Notes under the pieces: model-generated | The model's database searches: none | The model's input: the letters and a program-made list of their open reading frames with translations, nothing else | Told to the model about the DNA's origin: nothing | Part shown: piece after piece, positions 33,192 through 41,614 of the stretch | How positions within the stretch are numbered: the first letter of the stretch is position 1 | Layout: each line of letters starts with the position of its first letter | Origin: Methylomonas sp. 11b | GTDB lineage: Bacteria; Pseudomonadota; Gammaproteobacteria; Methylococcales; Methylomonadaceae | Length of the DNA stretch: 64,000 nucleotides | Assembly (NCBI RefSeq): GCF_000515215.1 | Contig: NZ_KI911557.1 | Location: 558,001 to 622,000 of the forward strand | Reading direction: 5' to 3' | Translations under genes and position numbers: made by a program

Positions 33192-35123
33192 ATGATAGAC
33201 CAGCAAAAACTAACCGAGCTTTATCAGACTTTTGTTAAATGGTTATGCGTGTTTTGGGCGTGGCTCAAATCGACGTTGCAAAGCCTATCCAAACCTAAAC
33301 CAGGCGCCGATCAACCCGGCAGCGCAGAACCCAAGCGCTCTCCGGTATGGTTGTATGTATTGTTGGGCATATTTGTACTTTCGTTGTTCGCCGGTGGCGA
33401 GCGCATTCAAGGTCAGGAAATACCCTACAGCCAGTTTCTAACCTTCGTTAACGATAATAAAGTCGATAACGCCGTGGTTACCCAACGATTCATCAATGGC
33501 ACTTTAAAAGAAGAAGATAAAAAGATCGGCAAGCATTTTTTCACGATTCCGCTTTGGGACGAGTCGCTGGTTAAAAACCTGCAAGAGCATAAAGTCGAAT
33601 ACGTGGTCAGGAGCGGCGACAACTGGTTAAGCAATTTGCTGTTCAACTGGGTGATTCCCGTCGCGATATTGGCCGGGCTGTGGATGTGGTTGCTGCCGAA
33701 AATGACTGGCGGTGCAGGGCGCGGCTTTTTGAATTTGGGCAATAAAATCCGCATCCAGCAGGAAACCTCGAAAACCACCTTCGACGACGTCGCCGGCGCT
33801 GAGAGTGCCAAACAGGAGTTGAAGGAAACCATCGAGTTTTTAAAATCCCCGGAAAAACTGCAAAAGCTGGGCGGGCGGATGCCAAAAGGCGTGTTGCTGG
33901 TGGGCTCGCCGGGTACCGGTAAAACGCTATTGGCCCGTGCGGTGTCCGGCGAAGCCGGGGTGCCGTTTTTTAACATCAGCGCCTCGGAATTTATCGAAAT
34001 GTTCGTCGGTATCGGCGCGGCGCGGGTGCGGGATTTATTCGAACAAGCCCGGCAAAAAGCCCCGTGCATCATCTTCATCGACGAACTGGATGCGATTGGC
34101 CGCTCGCGTGGCGGTCCGGCAATGCTGGGCGGCAACGACGAACGCGAACAGACCCTGAACCAGTTATTGACCGAAATGGATGGCTTCGACGCCACTTCCG
34201 GTGTGGTGGTGATGGCGGCTACCAATAGACCGGAGATACTGGATAAAGCCCTAATGCGCGCCGGCCGTTTCGATAGGCAAATTGTGGTCGATAAACCCGA
34301 CCTGGTAGATCGTGTGGCGATTCTGAAACTGCATAGCAAAGCCATGCAATTGGACAAAGACATCGACTTGAACACGGTTGCTAAGCGCACCCCCGGTTTT
34401 GTCGGTGCCGATCTATCCAATATCGCCAACGAAGCAGCCATCCTGGCAGCACGCGGCGGCCGCGACACCGTTAACATGGCCGATTTCGAAGCTGCCATTG
34501 ATAGAGTGATGGCCGGTCCGGAAAAGAAAAACCGTATCCTCGGCCCGGACGAAAAGCGCCGGGTGGCGTATCACGAGGCCGGCCATGCTTTGGTCGCGGA
34601 AAATGTCCCCACCGGTCAGCCGGTGCATAAAATCTCCATCATCCCGCGCGGCGTCTCAGCGCTGGGCTTTACCTTGCAACTACCCGTCGAGGAAAAATAC
34701 CTTTCCACCGAAAACGAGCTGAAAGATCAGTTGGCTATACTGCTGGCTGGCCGCGTCGCCGAACAGCTGGCTTTGCAAAGTATCTCCACCGGGGCCCAAA
34801 ACGACCTGGAAAAGGCCAGCGAAATTGCCCGTAACATGGTCTGCTATTTGGGCATGAGTAAAAAACTGGGTCCGCAAATCTACGGCCAACGCCAACAACT
34901 GCAATTCCTACCCGGCGATATGTCCGAACAACGCAATTACAGCGAGGAAACCGCGCGCGTGGTCGATGCGGAAATTAAGGGTTTAATCGAAGACGCCGAA
35001 CGCCGCGCGCAAAAGATATTGAGCGAGAAACGCGGTTATTTGGATAAGTTGGCTGAGCTGTTGCAGGAGAAAGAGGTGATTCAGCGGGAGGAGATGGTAG
35101 CGCTAATTGGCGGTGGGAAATAA
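33192..35123 (+). CDS. ftsH: FtsH-type ATP-dependent zinc metalloprotease
   Basis: ATG at 33192 (preceded by GGGGAG) gives 643 residues; the frame is open to 33147. An extra cytoplasmic extension of about 50 residues (WAWLKSTLQSLSKPKPGADQ) precedes the first membrane helix (VWLYVLLGIFVLSLFAGG). A periplasmic domain and second helix (WVIPVAILAGLWMWLLP) follow. The AAA domain has GSPGTGKTLL (about 238-245), IIFIDELDAIGRSRGG and the arginine finger in MRAGRFDRQ. The zinc site is HEAGH (about 461-465). It degrades membrane and regulatory proteins. The extension and its isolated place among envelope genes suggest an accessory copy beside the housekeeping ftsH. Confidence 0.93.
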   Translation: MIDQQKLTELYQTFVKWLCVFWAWLKSTLQSLSKPKPGADQPGSAEPKRSPVWLYVLLGIFVLSLFAGGERIQGQEIPYSQFLTFVNDNKVDNAVVTQRFINGTLKEEDKKIGKHFFTIPLWDESLVKNLQEHKVEYVVRSGDNWLSNLLFNWVIPVAILAGLWMWLLPKMTGGAGRGFLNLGNKIRIQQETSKTTFDDVAGAESAKQELKETIEFLKSPEKLQKLGGRMPKGVLLVGSPGTGKTLLARAVSGEAGVPFFNISASEFIEMFVGIGAARVRDLFEQARQKAPCIIFIDELDAIGRSRGGPAMLGGNDEREQTLNQLLTEMDGFDATSGVVVMAATNRPEILDKALMRAGRFDRQIVVDKPDLVDRVAILKLHSKAMQLDKDIDLNTVAKRTPGFVGADLSNIANEAAILAARGGRDTVNMADFEAAIDRVMAGPEKKNRILGPDEKRRVAYHEAGHALVAENVPTGQPVHKISIIPRGVSALGFTLQLPVEEKYLSTENELKDQLAILLAGRVAEQLALQSISTGAQNDLEKASEIARNMVCYLGMSKKLGPQIYGQRQQLQFLPGDMSEQRNYSEETARVVDAEIKGLIEDAERRAQKILSEKRGYLDKLAELLQEKEVIQREEMVALIGGGK

Positions 35124-35141
35124 ATCGCCGCACTTGGCACA

Positions 35142-35240
35142 TACCGTCATTCCCGCGAAAGCGGCAATCCAGAAATGCTCCAACCATAACAAATAAAGCT
35201 CCCTCTCCTGCTGGAGAGGGTTGGGGTGAGGAGAATAAAA
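35142..35240. repeat. Intergenic repeat block
   Basis: CATTCCCGCGAAAGCGG (hairpin-forming) followed by CTCCCTCTCCTGCTGGAGAG and GTTGGGGTGAGGAG. These are the typical words of dispersed intergenic repeats; a related block lies at 39440-39560. They lie between the converging ftsH and phosphatase genes and may also serve as terminator. Confidence 0.5.
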
Positions 35241-35309
35241 TGAGGGAGCGGGAATGGTTTCCAACAAAGCAAGCATTTTGCTCTGAGAGTGGAAGCGTTT
35301 AGGCAAGCC

Positions 35310-36737
35310 CTAAAACAAAAACGCTTTGGAATATTGACGAAACAGTTGACCTTTCCTATCAAAAATCTCCGCGCTACACCAAGGCCTGCCCTTGCCGATA
35401 TCCACCGACACTCGGGTAAAGCTTTCATCGCCTATAAAGCCTTCGCCTTCGTAGCGGTATTCGATACGGTCGCGCAAGCGGCGGCTACCGTCCGACCACT
35501 GCATAAATTCCAGGGTCTTGCCGCCGTAAAAGTCGCTTTGGCTTTCGTGCGGGTAGGGCCAATAAAATGGCGATGATACCAACGAGGTCAACAAAAACTG
35601 TGGGTCCTGGTAGCAACGCATCCGTGCAAAACTGGAGTTGTGCACGTCGCCGGACAAAAACACCACGTCGCTAATCCCTTCCACGCGAATGAATTCCAGG
35701 ATCATGCTGCGCTCGTCGTTAAAGCCGGCCCATTTGTCCTCGCTGCCTTTCATAGGCTTAGGGTCCGGGAAGAAGGGCACGCTGGACACCACGAATTTAA
35801 CGGGCGCATTGCGGTTTTGGTGCAGCCAATCCAAAAACGCATTCAACTGCTCGCGGCCGAGCATGGTTTTACCCTCGATGCTGGTCGCTTCGCTAATCCG
35901 CAATGTGCGCGTATCCATCACGAAAAACGGAAACGGTCCTTTGTCGAAGGTATACCAAAACTGGCCGTTGGGAGTATCAGGATTATGGAGGTGCTGGTAA
36001 GACGCATAAGCCCGCATCCGCGTCGCGAAAAAGCCGCTATTTTCATCGCGCATCTGGTTTTTTGACCAGTCGTTACGAATTTCATGATCGTCCAGAATCA
36101 TGTAAGTGGGCACGCAACTCATCAATTCGCGGATATTCGGCAATTTAAACGACTTGCGATAAATCTCGCATAACTCGTCGAAGTTGGAATACTCATGCAA
36201 TTTGTTCAACGGATCGGCATACACCTGATCACCAACCGCTAAAAAGAAATCCAGCGGATTTTGCTGATGCTGAGTGAAAATAGAACGAAAAGTCTTGTCG
36301 CCTTTTTCCGCGTCATTCAAAACAAAATTGTCCCAGTACAAATAGCGACAGGAACCGAACACAAAATTTAGCGTGGTATCGTTGCTGGGCCGGTGAGTTT
36401 TAAACGTGGTGCCGACTTTTTCGGTGCTATTCACGACTGGTCCCTGCACCAAAACATCAGTAGCCGGCGCTTGTGCGTCACGCTTATAAACCAGCCCGCA
36501 TTCCAGCCGATAAGCGGTATTGGCTTTTAGACCATCGAAATACACCACCCCGGTGAAATCGTAATAATCCTTTAAAAAGCAATATTTCGAAGCTACCAGC
36601 CTCGCGCCATCGTATAAATCGAAAGCGCCGTAACAAAACTCGCGACTGGCATGATTCGGGCCTTTCGCGCCGCGTATCCAGATTTTTACCGAAGTGTCGG
36701 TGGTCTGGCCGATAATGGGGCCTAGGGTGATGGTCAT
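35310..36737 (-). CDS. PhoD-like metallophosphatase
   Basis: 475 residues. An N-terminal fibronectin-like beta domain (about 1-115) is followed by the catalytic domain. Metal-ligand motifs: FVFGSCRYLYWDN, FFLAVGDQVYAD, MILDDHEIRNDWS and VVFLSGDVHNSSFARM. This is the alkaline phosphatase D/PhoD fold, usually a Tat-exported phosphodiesterase or phosphomonoesterase. Here no signal peptide precedes the N-terminal domain (the start MTITLGPIIGQTTDTS is the family start), so it should act in the cytoplasm unless another route exists. Substrate unknown. Confidence 0.85.
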   Translation of the reverse strand: MTITLGPIIGQTTDTSVKIWIRGAKGPNHASREFCYGAFDLYDGARLVASKYCFLKDYYDFTGVVYFDGLKANTAYRLECGLVYKRDAQAPATDVLVQGPVVNSTEKVGTTFKTHRPSNDTTLNFVFGSCRYLYWDNFVLNDAEKGDKTFRSIFTQHQQNPLDFFLAVGDQVYADPLNKLHEYSNFDELCEIYRKSFKLPNIRELMSCVPTYMILDDHEIRNDWSKNQMRDENSGFFATRMRAYASYQHLHNPDTPNGQFWYTFDKGPFPFFVMDTRTLRISEATSIEGKTMLGREQLNAFLDWLHQNRNAPVKFVVSSVPFFPDPKPMKGSEDKWAGFNDERSMILEFIRVEGISDVVFLSGDVHNSSFARMRCYQDPQFLLTSLVSSPFYWPYPHESQSDFYGGKTLEFMQWSDGSRRLRDRIEYRYEGEGFIGDESFTRVSVDIGKGRPWCSAEIFDRKGQLFRQYSKAFLF

Positions 36738-36837
36738 GTTGGTTCCTCTTATTTGACTCGTCTTAGGTGTTGCCGATGCTCAGAAGTCTATTTCAGGAGG
36801 CTAGGGCGCACAGCTGATAGAGTGAACAACTAGTCGA

Positions 36838-37362
36838 TCACACAGGTATTATCCGGACGTAGCTTTTGGTTAAGCTTGGTTGGCGTTCTTTTCGCCACAC
36901 GCCATCGCCAGTTTCACTATCTCGATCACCCTTGCCGTTAGTATTACCCTCAATTGTTATGAGTTTTTCTTTTACTGTAGTTTGATCTTTTACAACTAAA
37001 GCAATATGTGAGAAATCGAATATAACGAAATCGCCGGCCTTGGCTTTTTCTGTTTCCGGCAGTACTAGCAAATTTTTTTGTTTTGCCCATTTTTCCCAAC
37101 CAAACGCACTCGCATCTTTACAGCGCCATTTATCCGCTAGGGAAAACGATGGCAAATTTAATGCTTCTCGAACTCTCTCATCTTCGAGCCATTCCCGCAT
37201 TATCCAGGCTGTAAACGCGGCGCACCAAGGCCATGCACCTGGTGCCAACCAAGTTGCCCCCTGATACTCGACTATGCGTGCGCCGGTATTGTTTGTGGCG
37301 CCTTCGCGGGTGCCGACCTCATTTTCTGCAATTGCAATCAATTTAGCTACGTTTTCATTCAT
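36838..37362 (-). CDS. CHAP/NlpC-type amidase-like protein without signal peptide
   Basis: ATG at 37362 (after ATAGGAGAC) gives 174 residues. The family pattern of TIGR02594-like cell-wall amidases is clear: AENEVGTREGATNNTGARIV, then PWCAAFTAWIMREW with the catalytic Cys, HIALVVKD with the catalytic His, and EGNTNGKGD as third element. No signal peptide, so it resembles endolysin or effector-type amidases. It lies between the PhoD-like gene and a small membrane protein. Muropeptide amide-bond cleavage is expected for the family. Confidence 0.82.
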   Translation of the reverse strand: MNENVAKLIAIAENEVGTREGATNNTGARIVEYQGATWLAPGAWPWCAAFTAWIMREWLEDERVREALNLPSFSLADKWRCKDASAFGWEKWAKQKNLLVLPETEKAKAGDFVIFDFSHIALVVKDQTTVKEKLITIEGNTNGKGDRDSETGDGVWRKERQPSLTKSYVRIIPV

Positions 37363-37427
37363 TTTTTGTCTCCTATGAGTTGCTCCAGTGTCAATATTTG
37401 AAAAACCTCGCAATATCATTCCTCGTG

Positions 37428-38132
37428 TTAACGCGAAGCCGTTGCGCGATTTTCCACATCTGTTACAAGTCCAGCTGTTTGATGACCATTCAGCTTTGCT
37501 TTACTCAAAAACGATGCAAGATCCTCGGCGTTTGCTCTAAGGATATCAGGGGGAGTTTCTCGTAAAATCACCAATGTGTTGACAATACCACTCTGATTCG
37601 CGAGTTTTGCTGATGCCACTTCAATAAGCTGTGGGATGATGTTGGGATCCGTACTCCACTGGCGAATTAGTTCGGTCGTCGCTTCGATTCGCGCGGGTTT
37701 ACTGGAGTCAAAGATCTTGTCAATTAAAACTCTACGCTTTCTATCCAACTCGGAAAGCGCTGCGGTTGCTTGTGATTTTTCCCGCTCACTTCCTTTTACC
37801 TGAAATGTTTCGAGAACGGTGGTTGCTCTCGACTTTTCGGCTAACTGCGTGACAAATTGCTGATCGACGAATCCTGACATAGTTAGTAAAGCTGCATCAC
37901 GAGTTTCCTGTTTTTGAAGGTACGGAATGAATTTCTCAACTGTCTGCGCAGTTGAGAGGCGACTTTGTAAATAGGCGATGCCGACCTGAAGAAGCGATAC
38001 GAGGACTGCAACCGTCGAGACTCCGATTGTCATGCGTTGTAGTTTCTTTTGCTCGAACTCAAGCCGTTCTCTTTCGAGCTTTGTTCGCTCTAGAGAAATA
38101 AGTTCTTTTTCTTCAAGAGTTTCAGCGTCCAT
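37428..38132 (-). CDS. Membrane-anchored helical protein
   Basis: 234 residues. A charged coiled-coil N-terminus (SLERTKLERERLEFEQKKLQ) leads into one membrane segment (MTIGVSTVAVLVSLLQVGIA). The rest is helical, with HEAT-like character (AKSRATT..., then ARIEATTELIRQWSTDPNII and IVNTLVILRETPPDILRA). No enzyme motif. The next gene upstream ends 121 bp away. Family not recognised. Context suggests an envelope-linked role with the hydrolase genes on both sides. Confidence 0.75.
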   Translation of the reverse strand: MDAETLEEKELISLERTKLERERLEFEQKKLQRMTIGVSTVAVLVSLLQVGIAYLQSRLSTAQTVEKFIPYLQKQETRDAALLTMSGFVDQQFVTQLAEKSRATTVLETFQVKGSEREKSQATAALSELDRKRRVLIDKIFDSSKPARIEATTELIRQWSTDPNIIPQLIEVASAKLANQSGIVNTLVILRETPPDILRANAEDLASFLSKAKLNGHQTAGLVTDVENRATASR

Positions 38133-38253
38133 ATTTGCAATTAAGGAGGGATTTGCTCAGTATCATAAAAGCCTAGGCAATTAACAATCAGCTTTGCCGC
38201 GGGGAATCTGACCATTTTTCCGATTTATATATTTACCGGTAATTCAGACCAAT

Positions 38254-39060
38254 CTAGTTTCTAGGGTCATCCGGTAAAAACGAACCTGTAACCTGTTTGA
38301 AAGCGTCCGAAGTTTTCTTTCCCGGTATGCCATCAATCAATACGAACACACCGGAAAAGGTATTAAGCCAGCGTTGCAAATCCTCAGCCTGTTTAATCGT
38401 GCTCAGGTCTTCGGACTTGGTTTCGGAATAACTGACTACCAATGGGGTGGGCGATTCAACAGGTCGTGGCTGATCGGTAAAGTCAATTTCACCAAGCTCT
38501 GCCATGCATCGCAACAAAACCGCTGCTCCGCATTGCCTGGAAATCGCCGTGTCTGACCATGTGCCGTCGGCAATGTACTTTCCACTGCTGTAATGATTCG
38601 AAAAAGACCAAAGGTAAGGACTTAGAACTTCAGGGTGGTGCTTTCGATAACCCCAACCGTTGTAGGCTTCCAGCTGATAGAGCACTCCGGCGGTAGACCA
38701 ATCGTTATTCCCATTAAGATTATGCATCACTAGTGCATCGGAAGCGCTTTCTTCCCAGGTAAAAGGCGGATTGCCTGTGCGTGGGCGGCCAGCAGGGACT
38801 TGAACGGTACGAGCAGTGAGTGGGTCACCATTATGCAAGTGTTTCGAGAATTTTTGACTGGATTCCATGTTATGAATCACGGCAATGAAAAACCACGGTA
38901 TTCCCAAGTTATTGCCGATATTTTGGTAACGAGCGCGATTGGCAATTAGTTGATCACATAATTTTCCAACCTCTGTTAGTTTACCTGCGTTTATGATGCA
39001 GGTATTGAATAATCAGTCATATTCGATTCGTAATGCGGGCGTGAAGTTGATTCCTGCCAT
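38254..39060 (-). pseudogene. Lysozyme-like plus peptidoglycan-binding protein with an in-frame TGA
   Basis: An ATG at 39060 follows GGAGGG. The frame reads MAGINFTPALRIEYD, then TGA (39013-39015 as TCA on the plus strand), then continues as LFNTCIINAGKLTEVGKLCD without a start codon until the TTG at 38907. The rest is a well-conserved lysozyme-like family: GIPWFFIAVIHNMESS has the catalytic Glu, then HLHNGDPLTARTVQVPAGRP, TGNPPFTWEESASDAL and SPYLWSFSNHYSSGKYIADG. A PG_binding-like tail ends it (LQRWLNTFSGVFVLIDGIPG). Homologues have an intact N-terminus, so one nonsense change (perhaps TGG to TGA) is the only defect. It has no signal peptide. Decay, sequencing error and readthrough are all possible. 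Confidence 0.75.
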
Positions 39061-39118
39061 TTTCCCTCCAAAATACATTCGGATTTAATGCCTATTAAAT
39101 TAATTAATAGTTGATTTT

Positions 39119-39406
39119 TCACCGATAAAAATCTACGGTCGTAAATTGATTGTTTACTATGACTGTGTCAGTTAAAACTTTGTTGGTTGCGCCAGCTGGT
39201 TTGGGTGAATTTGTAACAGCCAAGAAAATATCTTTTGGTATGTCGCCTGGAGGAAGTTCGTTAAATTTACACACATTAAGAGGTTTGTTGTTTTTGTCAG
39301 TAGCCGTCACGCAATCGAATAATTCCAACGAACCAGCCTCTTCGAAGCGTATTTGCGTTTGTAATTGATCAAGGCTCAAATGGCCTTCATAACCGCGCAT
39401 TCTCAT
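39119..39406 (-). CDS. Hypothetical protein, 95 residues
   Basis: Starts MRMRGYEGHLSLDQLQTQIR, ends TTVDFYR. Soluble, with beta-strand character in the C-terminal half (DTVIVNNQFTTVDF) and two Cys (FDCVTATDKN, NVCKFNELPPGD). No known motif. It lies 58 bp upstream of the lysozyme-like gene in the same direction, so it is likely in its transcription unit. Family not recognised. Confidence 0.6.
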   Translation of the reverse strand: MRMRGYEGHLSLDQLQTQIRFEEAGSLELFDCVTATDKNNKPLNVCKFNELPPGDIPKDIFLAVTNSPKPAGATNKVLTDTVIVNNQFTTVDFYR

Positions 39407-39439
39407 AGTGAAAAATCTCCATTGATTTTTGGGAACCTC

Positions 39440-39560
39440 TAAAAACTCTCTTTCCCTCCGGGTCTAGGGTGAGGGATGTGAACAATTGATTTTAATTCCC
39501 CGATCCCAACCTTCTCCCCGTGAGAGAAGGAGCTTGCTTTATTTTTAGAGGCTCCCTTTT
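39440..39560. repeat. Intergenic repeat block
   Basis: AACTCTCTTTCCCTCCGGG...GTGAGGGATG followed by CCCAACCTTCTCCCCGTGAG and AGAAGGAGC; words shared with the block at 35142-35240. Its arms (AACCTCTAAAAACTC and GAGCTTGC...TTTTTAGAGGC) can pair across the whole region, giving a long imperfect hairpin. Confidence 0.5.
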
Positions 39561-39579
39561 GGTGTATAAGTAGAATGAC

Positions 39580-40539
39580 CTAACTGGTTGGAATCAGACC
39601 AACCGTAATAAATTGCTGTTTGATTTCGGTCAGATCGTCTTTAAATGTTACACCTTTGTTTTTTTCTTCGCTGACATCCCGAATACATTCGATTAGCAGA
39701 TTTTTGGCGTCTGCAACTGAAATAGTTGCTTCCGTATTTTCTCCAAGAATCTTGCATCTGTTTAGATGAACTAACCCTTTACTCAGGGGGCCGAAGCTGG
39801 TTTTTACCTTGGCTAGATTTTGTTCCGTAATGTTTTTTAAGCTACTGGTGATGGAAGCTCGCATTTTCACGTCGTCTTCGGTAGCAAGTTGCGGCATTAA
39901 TAAGTCCTTAGTCAGTTTTTCCTCGGCAACTTGCTTGCTACCAGCATTTTTCTTGATTGAGTTAATCGCGTGTTGAAGAGTACCGGCGTTGTAATAGTCA
40001 ATTAGATCATGCACCGCTTGTGCCCATGAGTATCCGTTTTGGCCTGATGTCGAAGTTGATTGCATGCCGGTTGCGATCATCCTATAGAGTTCAGCACGAT
40101 CGGCATTCATCTGCATAATTAATGCGGGTACTGTGGATTCGTAAATAAAGTTTTTGTCGAAGGCGATATTGGTACCGGATATACCGGTGGATAGAGCAGC
40201 CAATAGTGTTTTGGTACCTGCAGTACCAACGGCAGTTCCGGCTAGGTTTAGCGATAGCTCCGCAAAGTCGAAGACCATGTCTTTTGTACGTTGTTGTAAT
40301 CCGGCGTTATTAACGAACTCGGCATAACGCAAATCAATTAATGTCAGGGCTTGGCTGATTGCTATATTGCGGGTTGAAGGATCAGTAATTTGGTTGGAGT
40401 CGAACTTTTCTAATTTCGGCGTGATCTCGGCACTGATCTTATCGATATCTATTGGGGATTCAGGTGAACCATTTAGCAAAGAACAGCCAGAAACAATTAA
40501 TGAAGCGAATAAAATAATGAACTGCTTGAAATAATGCAT
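39580..40539 (-). CDS. Lipoprotein of unknown function
   Basis: The ATG at 40539 gives 319 residues with a lipoprotein signal (FIILFASLIVSGCSLLNG, Cys about residue 19). A longer frame to 40575 would place residues before the signal, so it was not used. The mature part is helical, with a hydrophobic stretch LAGTAVGTAGTKTLLAALST that may be a membrane-interacting helix. Family not recognised. It heads the leftward group that ends at the phosphatase gene and is divergent from the LuxR-type regulator. Confidence 0.78.
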   Translation of the reverse strand: MHYFKQFIILFASLIVSGCSLLNGSPESPIDIDKISAEITPKLEKFDSNQITDPSTRNIAISQALTLIDLRYAEFVNNAGLQQRTKDMVFDFAELSLNLAGTAVGTAGTKTLLAALSTGISGTNIAFDKNFIYESTVPALIMQMNADRAELYRMIATGMQSTSTSGQNGYSWAQAVHDLIDYYNAGTLQHAINSIKKNAGSKQVAEEKLTKDLLMPQLATEDDVKMRASITSSLKNITEQNLAKVKTSFGPLSKGLVHLNRCKILGENTEATISVADAKNLLIECIRDVSEEKNKGVTFKDDLTEIKQQFITVGLIPTS

Positions 40540-40708
40540 AGTGTAAAGTCCACTTTTCAATAAATTGAAAATCAAGATTTATCCTGATGAGAGTTTGATC
40601 ATATTGCTTTGAAATAGCCAGTTGTTTTCCGTACCAGTACAAACGTACTGGATTTATTTCAAAACTTACCGCGAGTAGAATCAAATAAAGGCGTTTACTG
40701 GGAGATTT

Positions 40709-41389
40709 GTGATTGTGAATATTTTGTTAATTGACGACCACTTCTGCGCCCGCGAGGGTGTGGCGTGTCTTTTGAAACAAATTATCCCTGAGTTACAAGT
40801 GTTCGAAGCGGAGAGCTTTGACGAGGGCTTGGCCTTGGCCAAGCAAACACTCTTGAATCTGGTTATGCTGGACGTTCAACTTCCCGGCAAAGATGGGTTA
40901 TCAGGATTGGTGGAAATGAAAGAAGCGTTTCCGGATTTGTGCGTGGTAATGTTTTCCGGGCTGGACGATAGGGAGCTGGTATTTCAGGCGCTACGTTTGG
41001 GAGCGATGGGGTTTATCGTTAAGACAGTGTCTCGGCAGGTCTTTGTCGATGCGTTGCGAGATGTATTGGCCGGTAAAGTGTATTTACCGGCATCGGCAGT
41101 AGGGCAACAACGTGCGACTAGTTTGGATGTCGGTAGCGTTACAGAAATACCCGAGGTGACCGACTCGGCCAGTTTAGGTCTGACACCGCGTGAGTTTGAA
41201 GTGCTGACTTGGTTGGTGCAAGGGATAGGCAATAAGCAGATTGCCCGGCAGTTAGGTATAGAAGAGCAAACGGTGCGCAATCACCTGCGGCCGATTTATC
41301 AAAAATTTAGGGTAGCTAAGCGTACTGAGTTGTTGGTGAAGGTATTTGAGCGGGGGATTGTGTTTGGGAAGCCGGGGGTGGGGAATTGA
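40709..41389 (+). CDS. LuxR/NarL-family response regulator
   Basis: 226 residues from a GTG at 40709 (GGGAG 5 bp upstream); a second GTG at 40715 is an alternative. The receiver has the acidic pair LLIDDH and the phospho-acceptor D55 in LVMLDVQLPGKDG. The C-terminal LuxR-type helix-turn-helix is LTPREFEVLTWLVQGIGNKQ with EEQTVRNHLRPIY. It is a DNA-binding activator or repressor. It converges with a hybrid kinase at 41615, whose receiver-bearing chain may be its partner, and is divergent from the lipoprotein gene, a possible target. Confidence 0.92.
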   Translation: MIVNILLIDDHFCAREGVACLLKQIIPELQVFEAESFDEGLALAKQTLLNLVMLDVQLPGKDGLSGLVEMKEAFPDLCVVMFSGLDDRELVFQALRLGAMGFIVKTVSRQVFVDALRDVLAGKVYLPASAVGQQRATSLDVGSVTEIPEVTDSASLGLTPREFEVLTWLVQGIGNKQIARQLGIEEQTVRNHLRPIYQKFRVAKRTELLVKVFERGIVFGKPGVGN

Positions 41390-41540
41390 TGGCCACTCAT
41401 CAATGAAACGCGGTTATGAAGGGCTTTAGGCCTTGATGTAATCCAGCTGTCGGAGATGAAGCTTAAGGCTTTAGCCGTTTAAATAAAATGCCTGTGGAGC
41501 GCGTGAGCGAGAAGGGATTTGTTTAGAAAATCTCCCCTGG

Positions 41541-41561
41541 CCCCTCTTTTTCAAAGAGGGG
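41541..41561. terminator. Hairpin between convergent genes
   Basis: CCCCTCTTT and AAAGAGGGG pair with a 3-base loop. It lies between the rightward regulator and the leftward kinase and could end both transcripts, although no long T-run follows on either strand. Confidence 0.45.
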
Positions 41562-41614
41562 AATGACATTGCCAAAGCTTAACTTGTCGCCATAGGTTAA
41601 AAACCGAGTTTCCT

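Noticed and set aside
33425..34498. A 357-codon minus-strand frame within ftsH
   Set aside because: It is the shadow of a strongly conserved AAA domain; its serine-rich product is typical of antisense frames.
28903..40539. A prophage explanation for the murein-hydrolase island
   Set aside because: No terminase, portal, capsid, tail, phage integrase or repressor-like gene is present, so a prophage is unlikely; a degraded remnant cannot be fully excluded.
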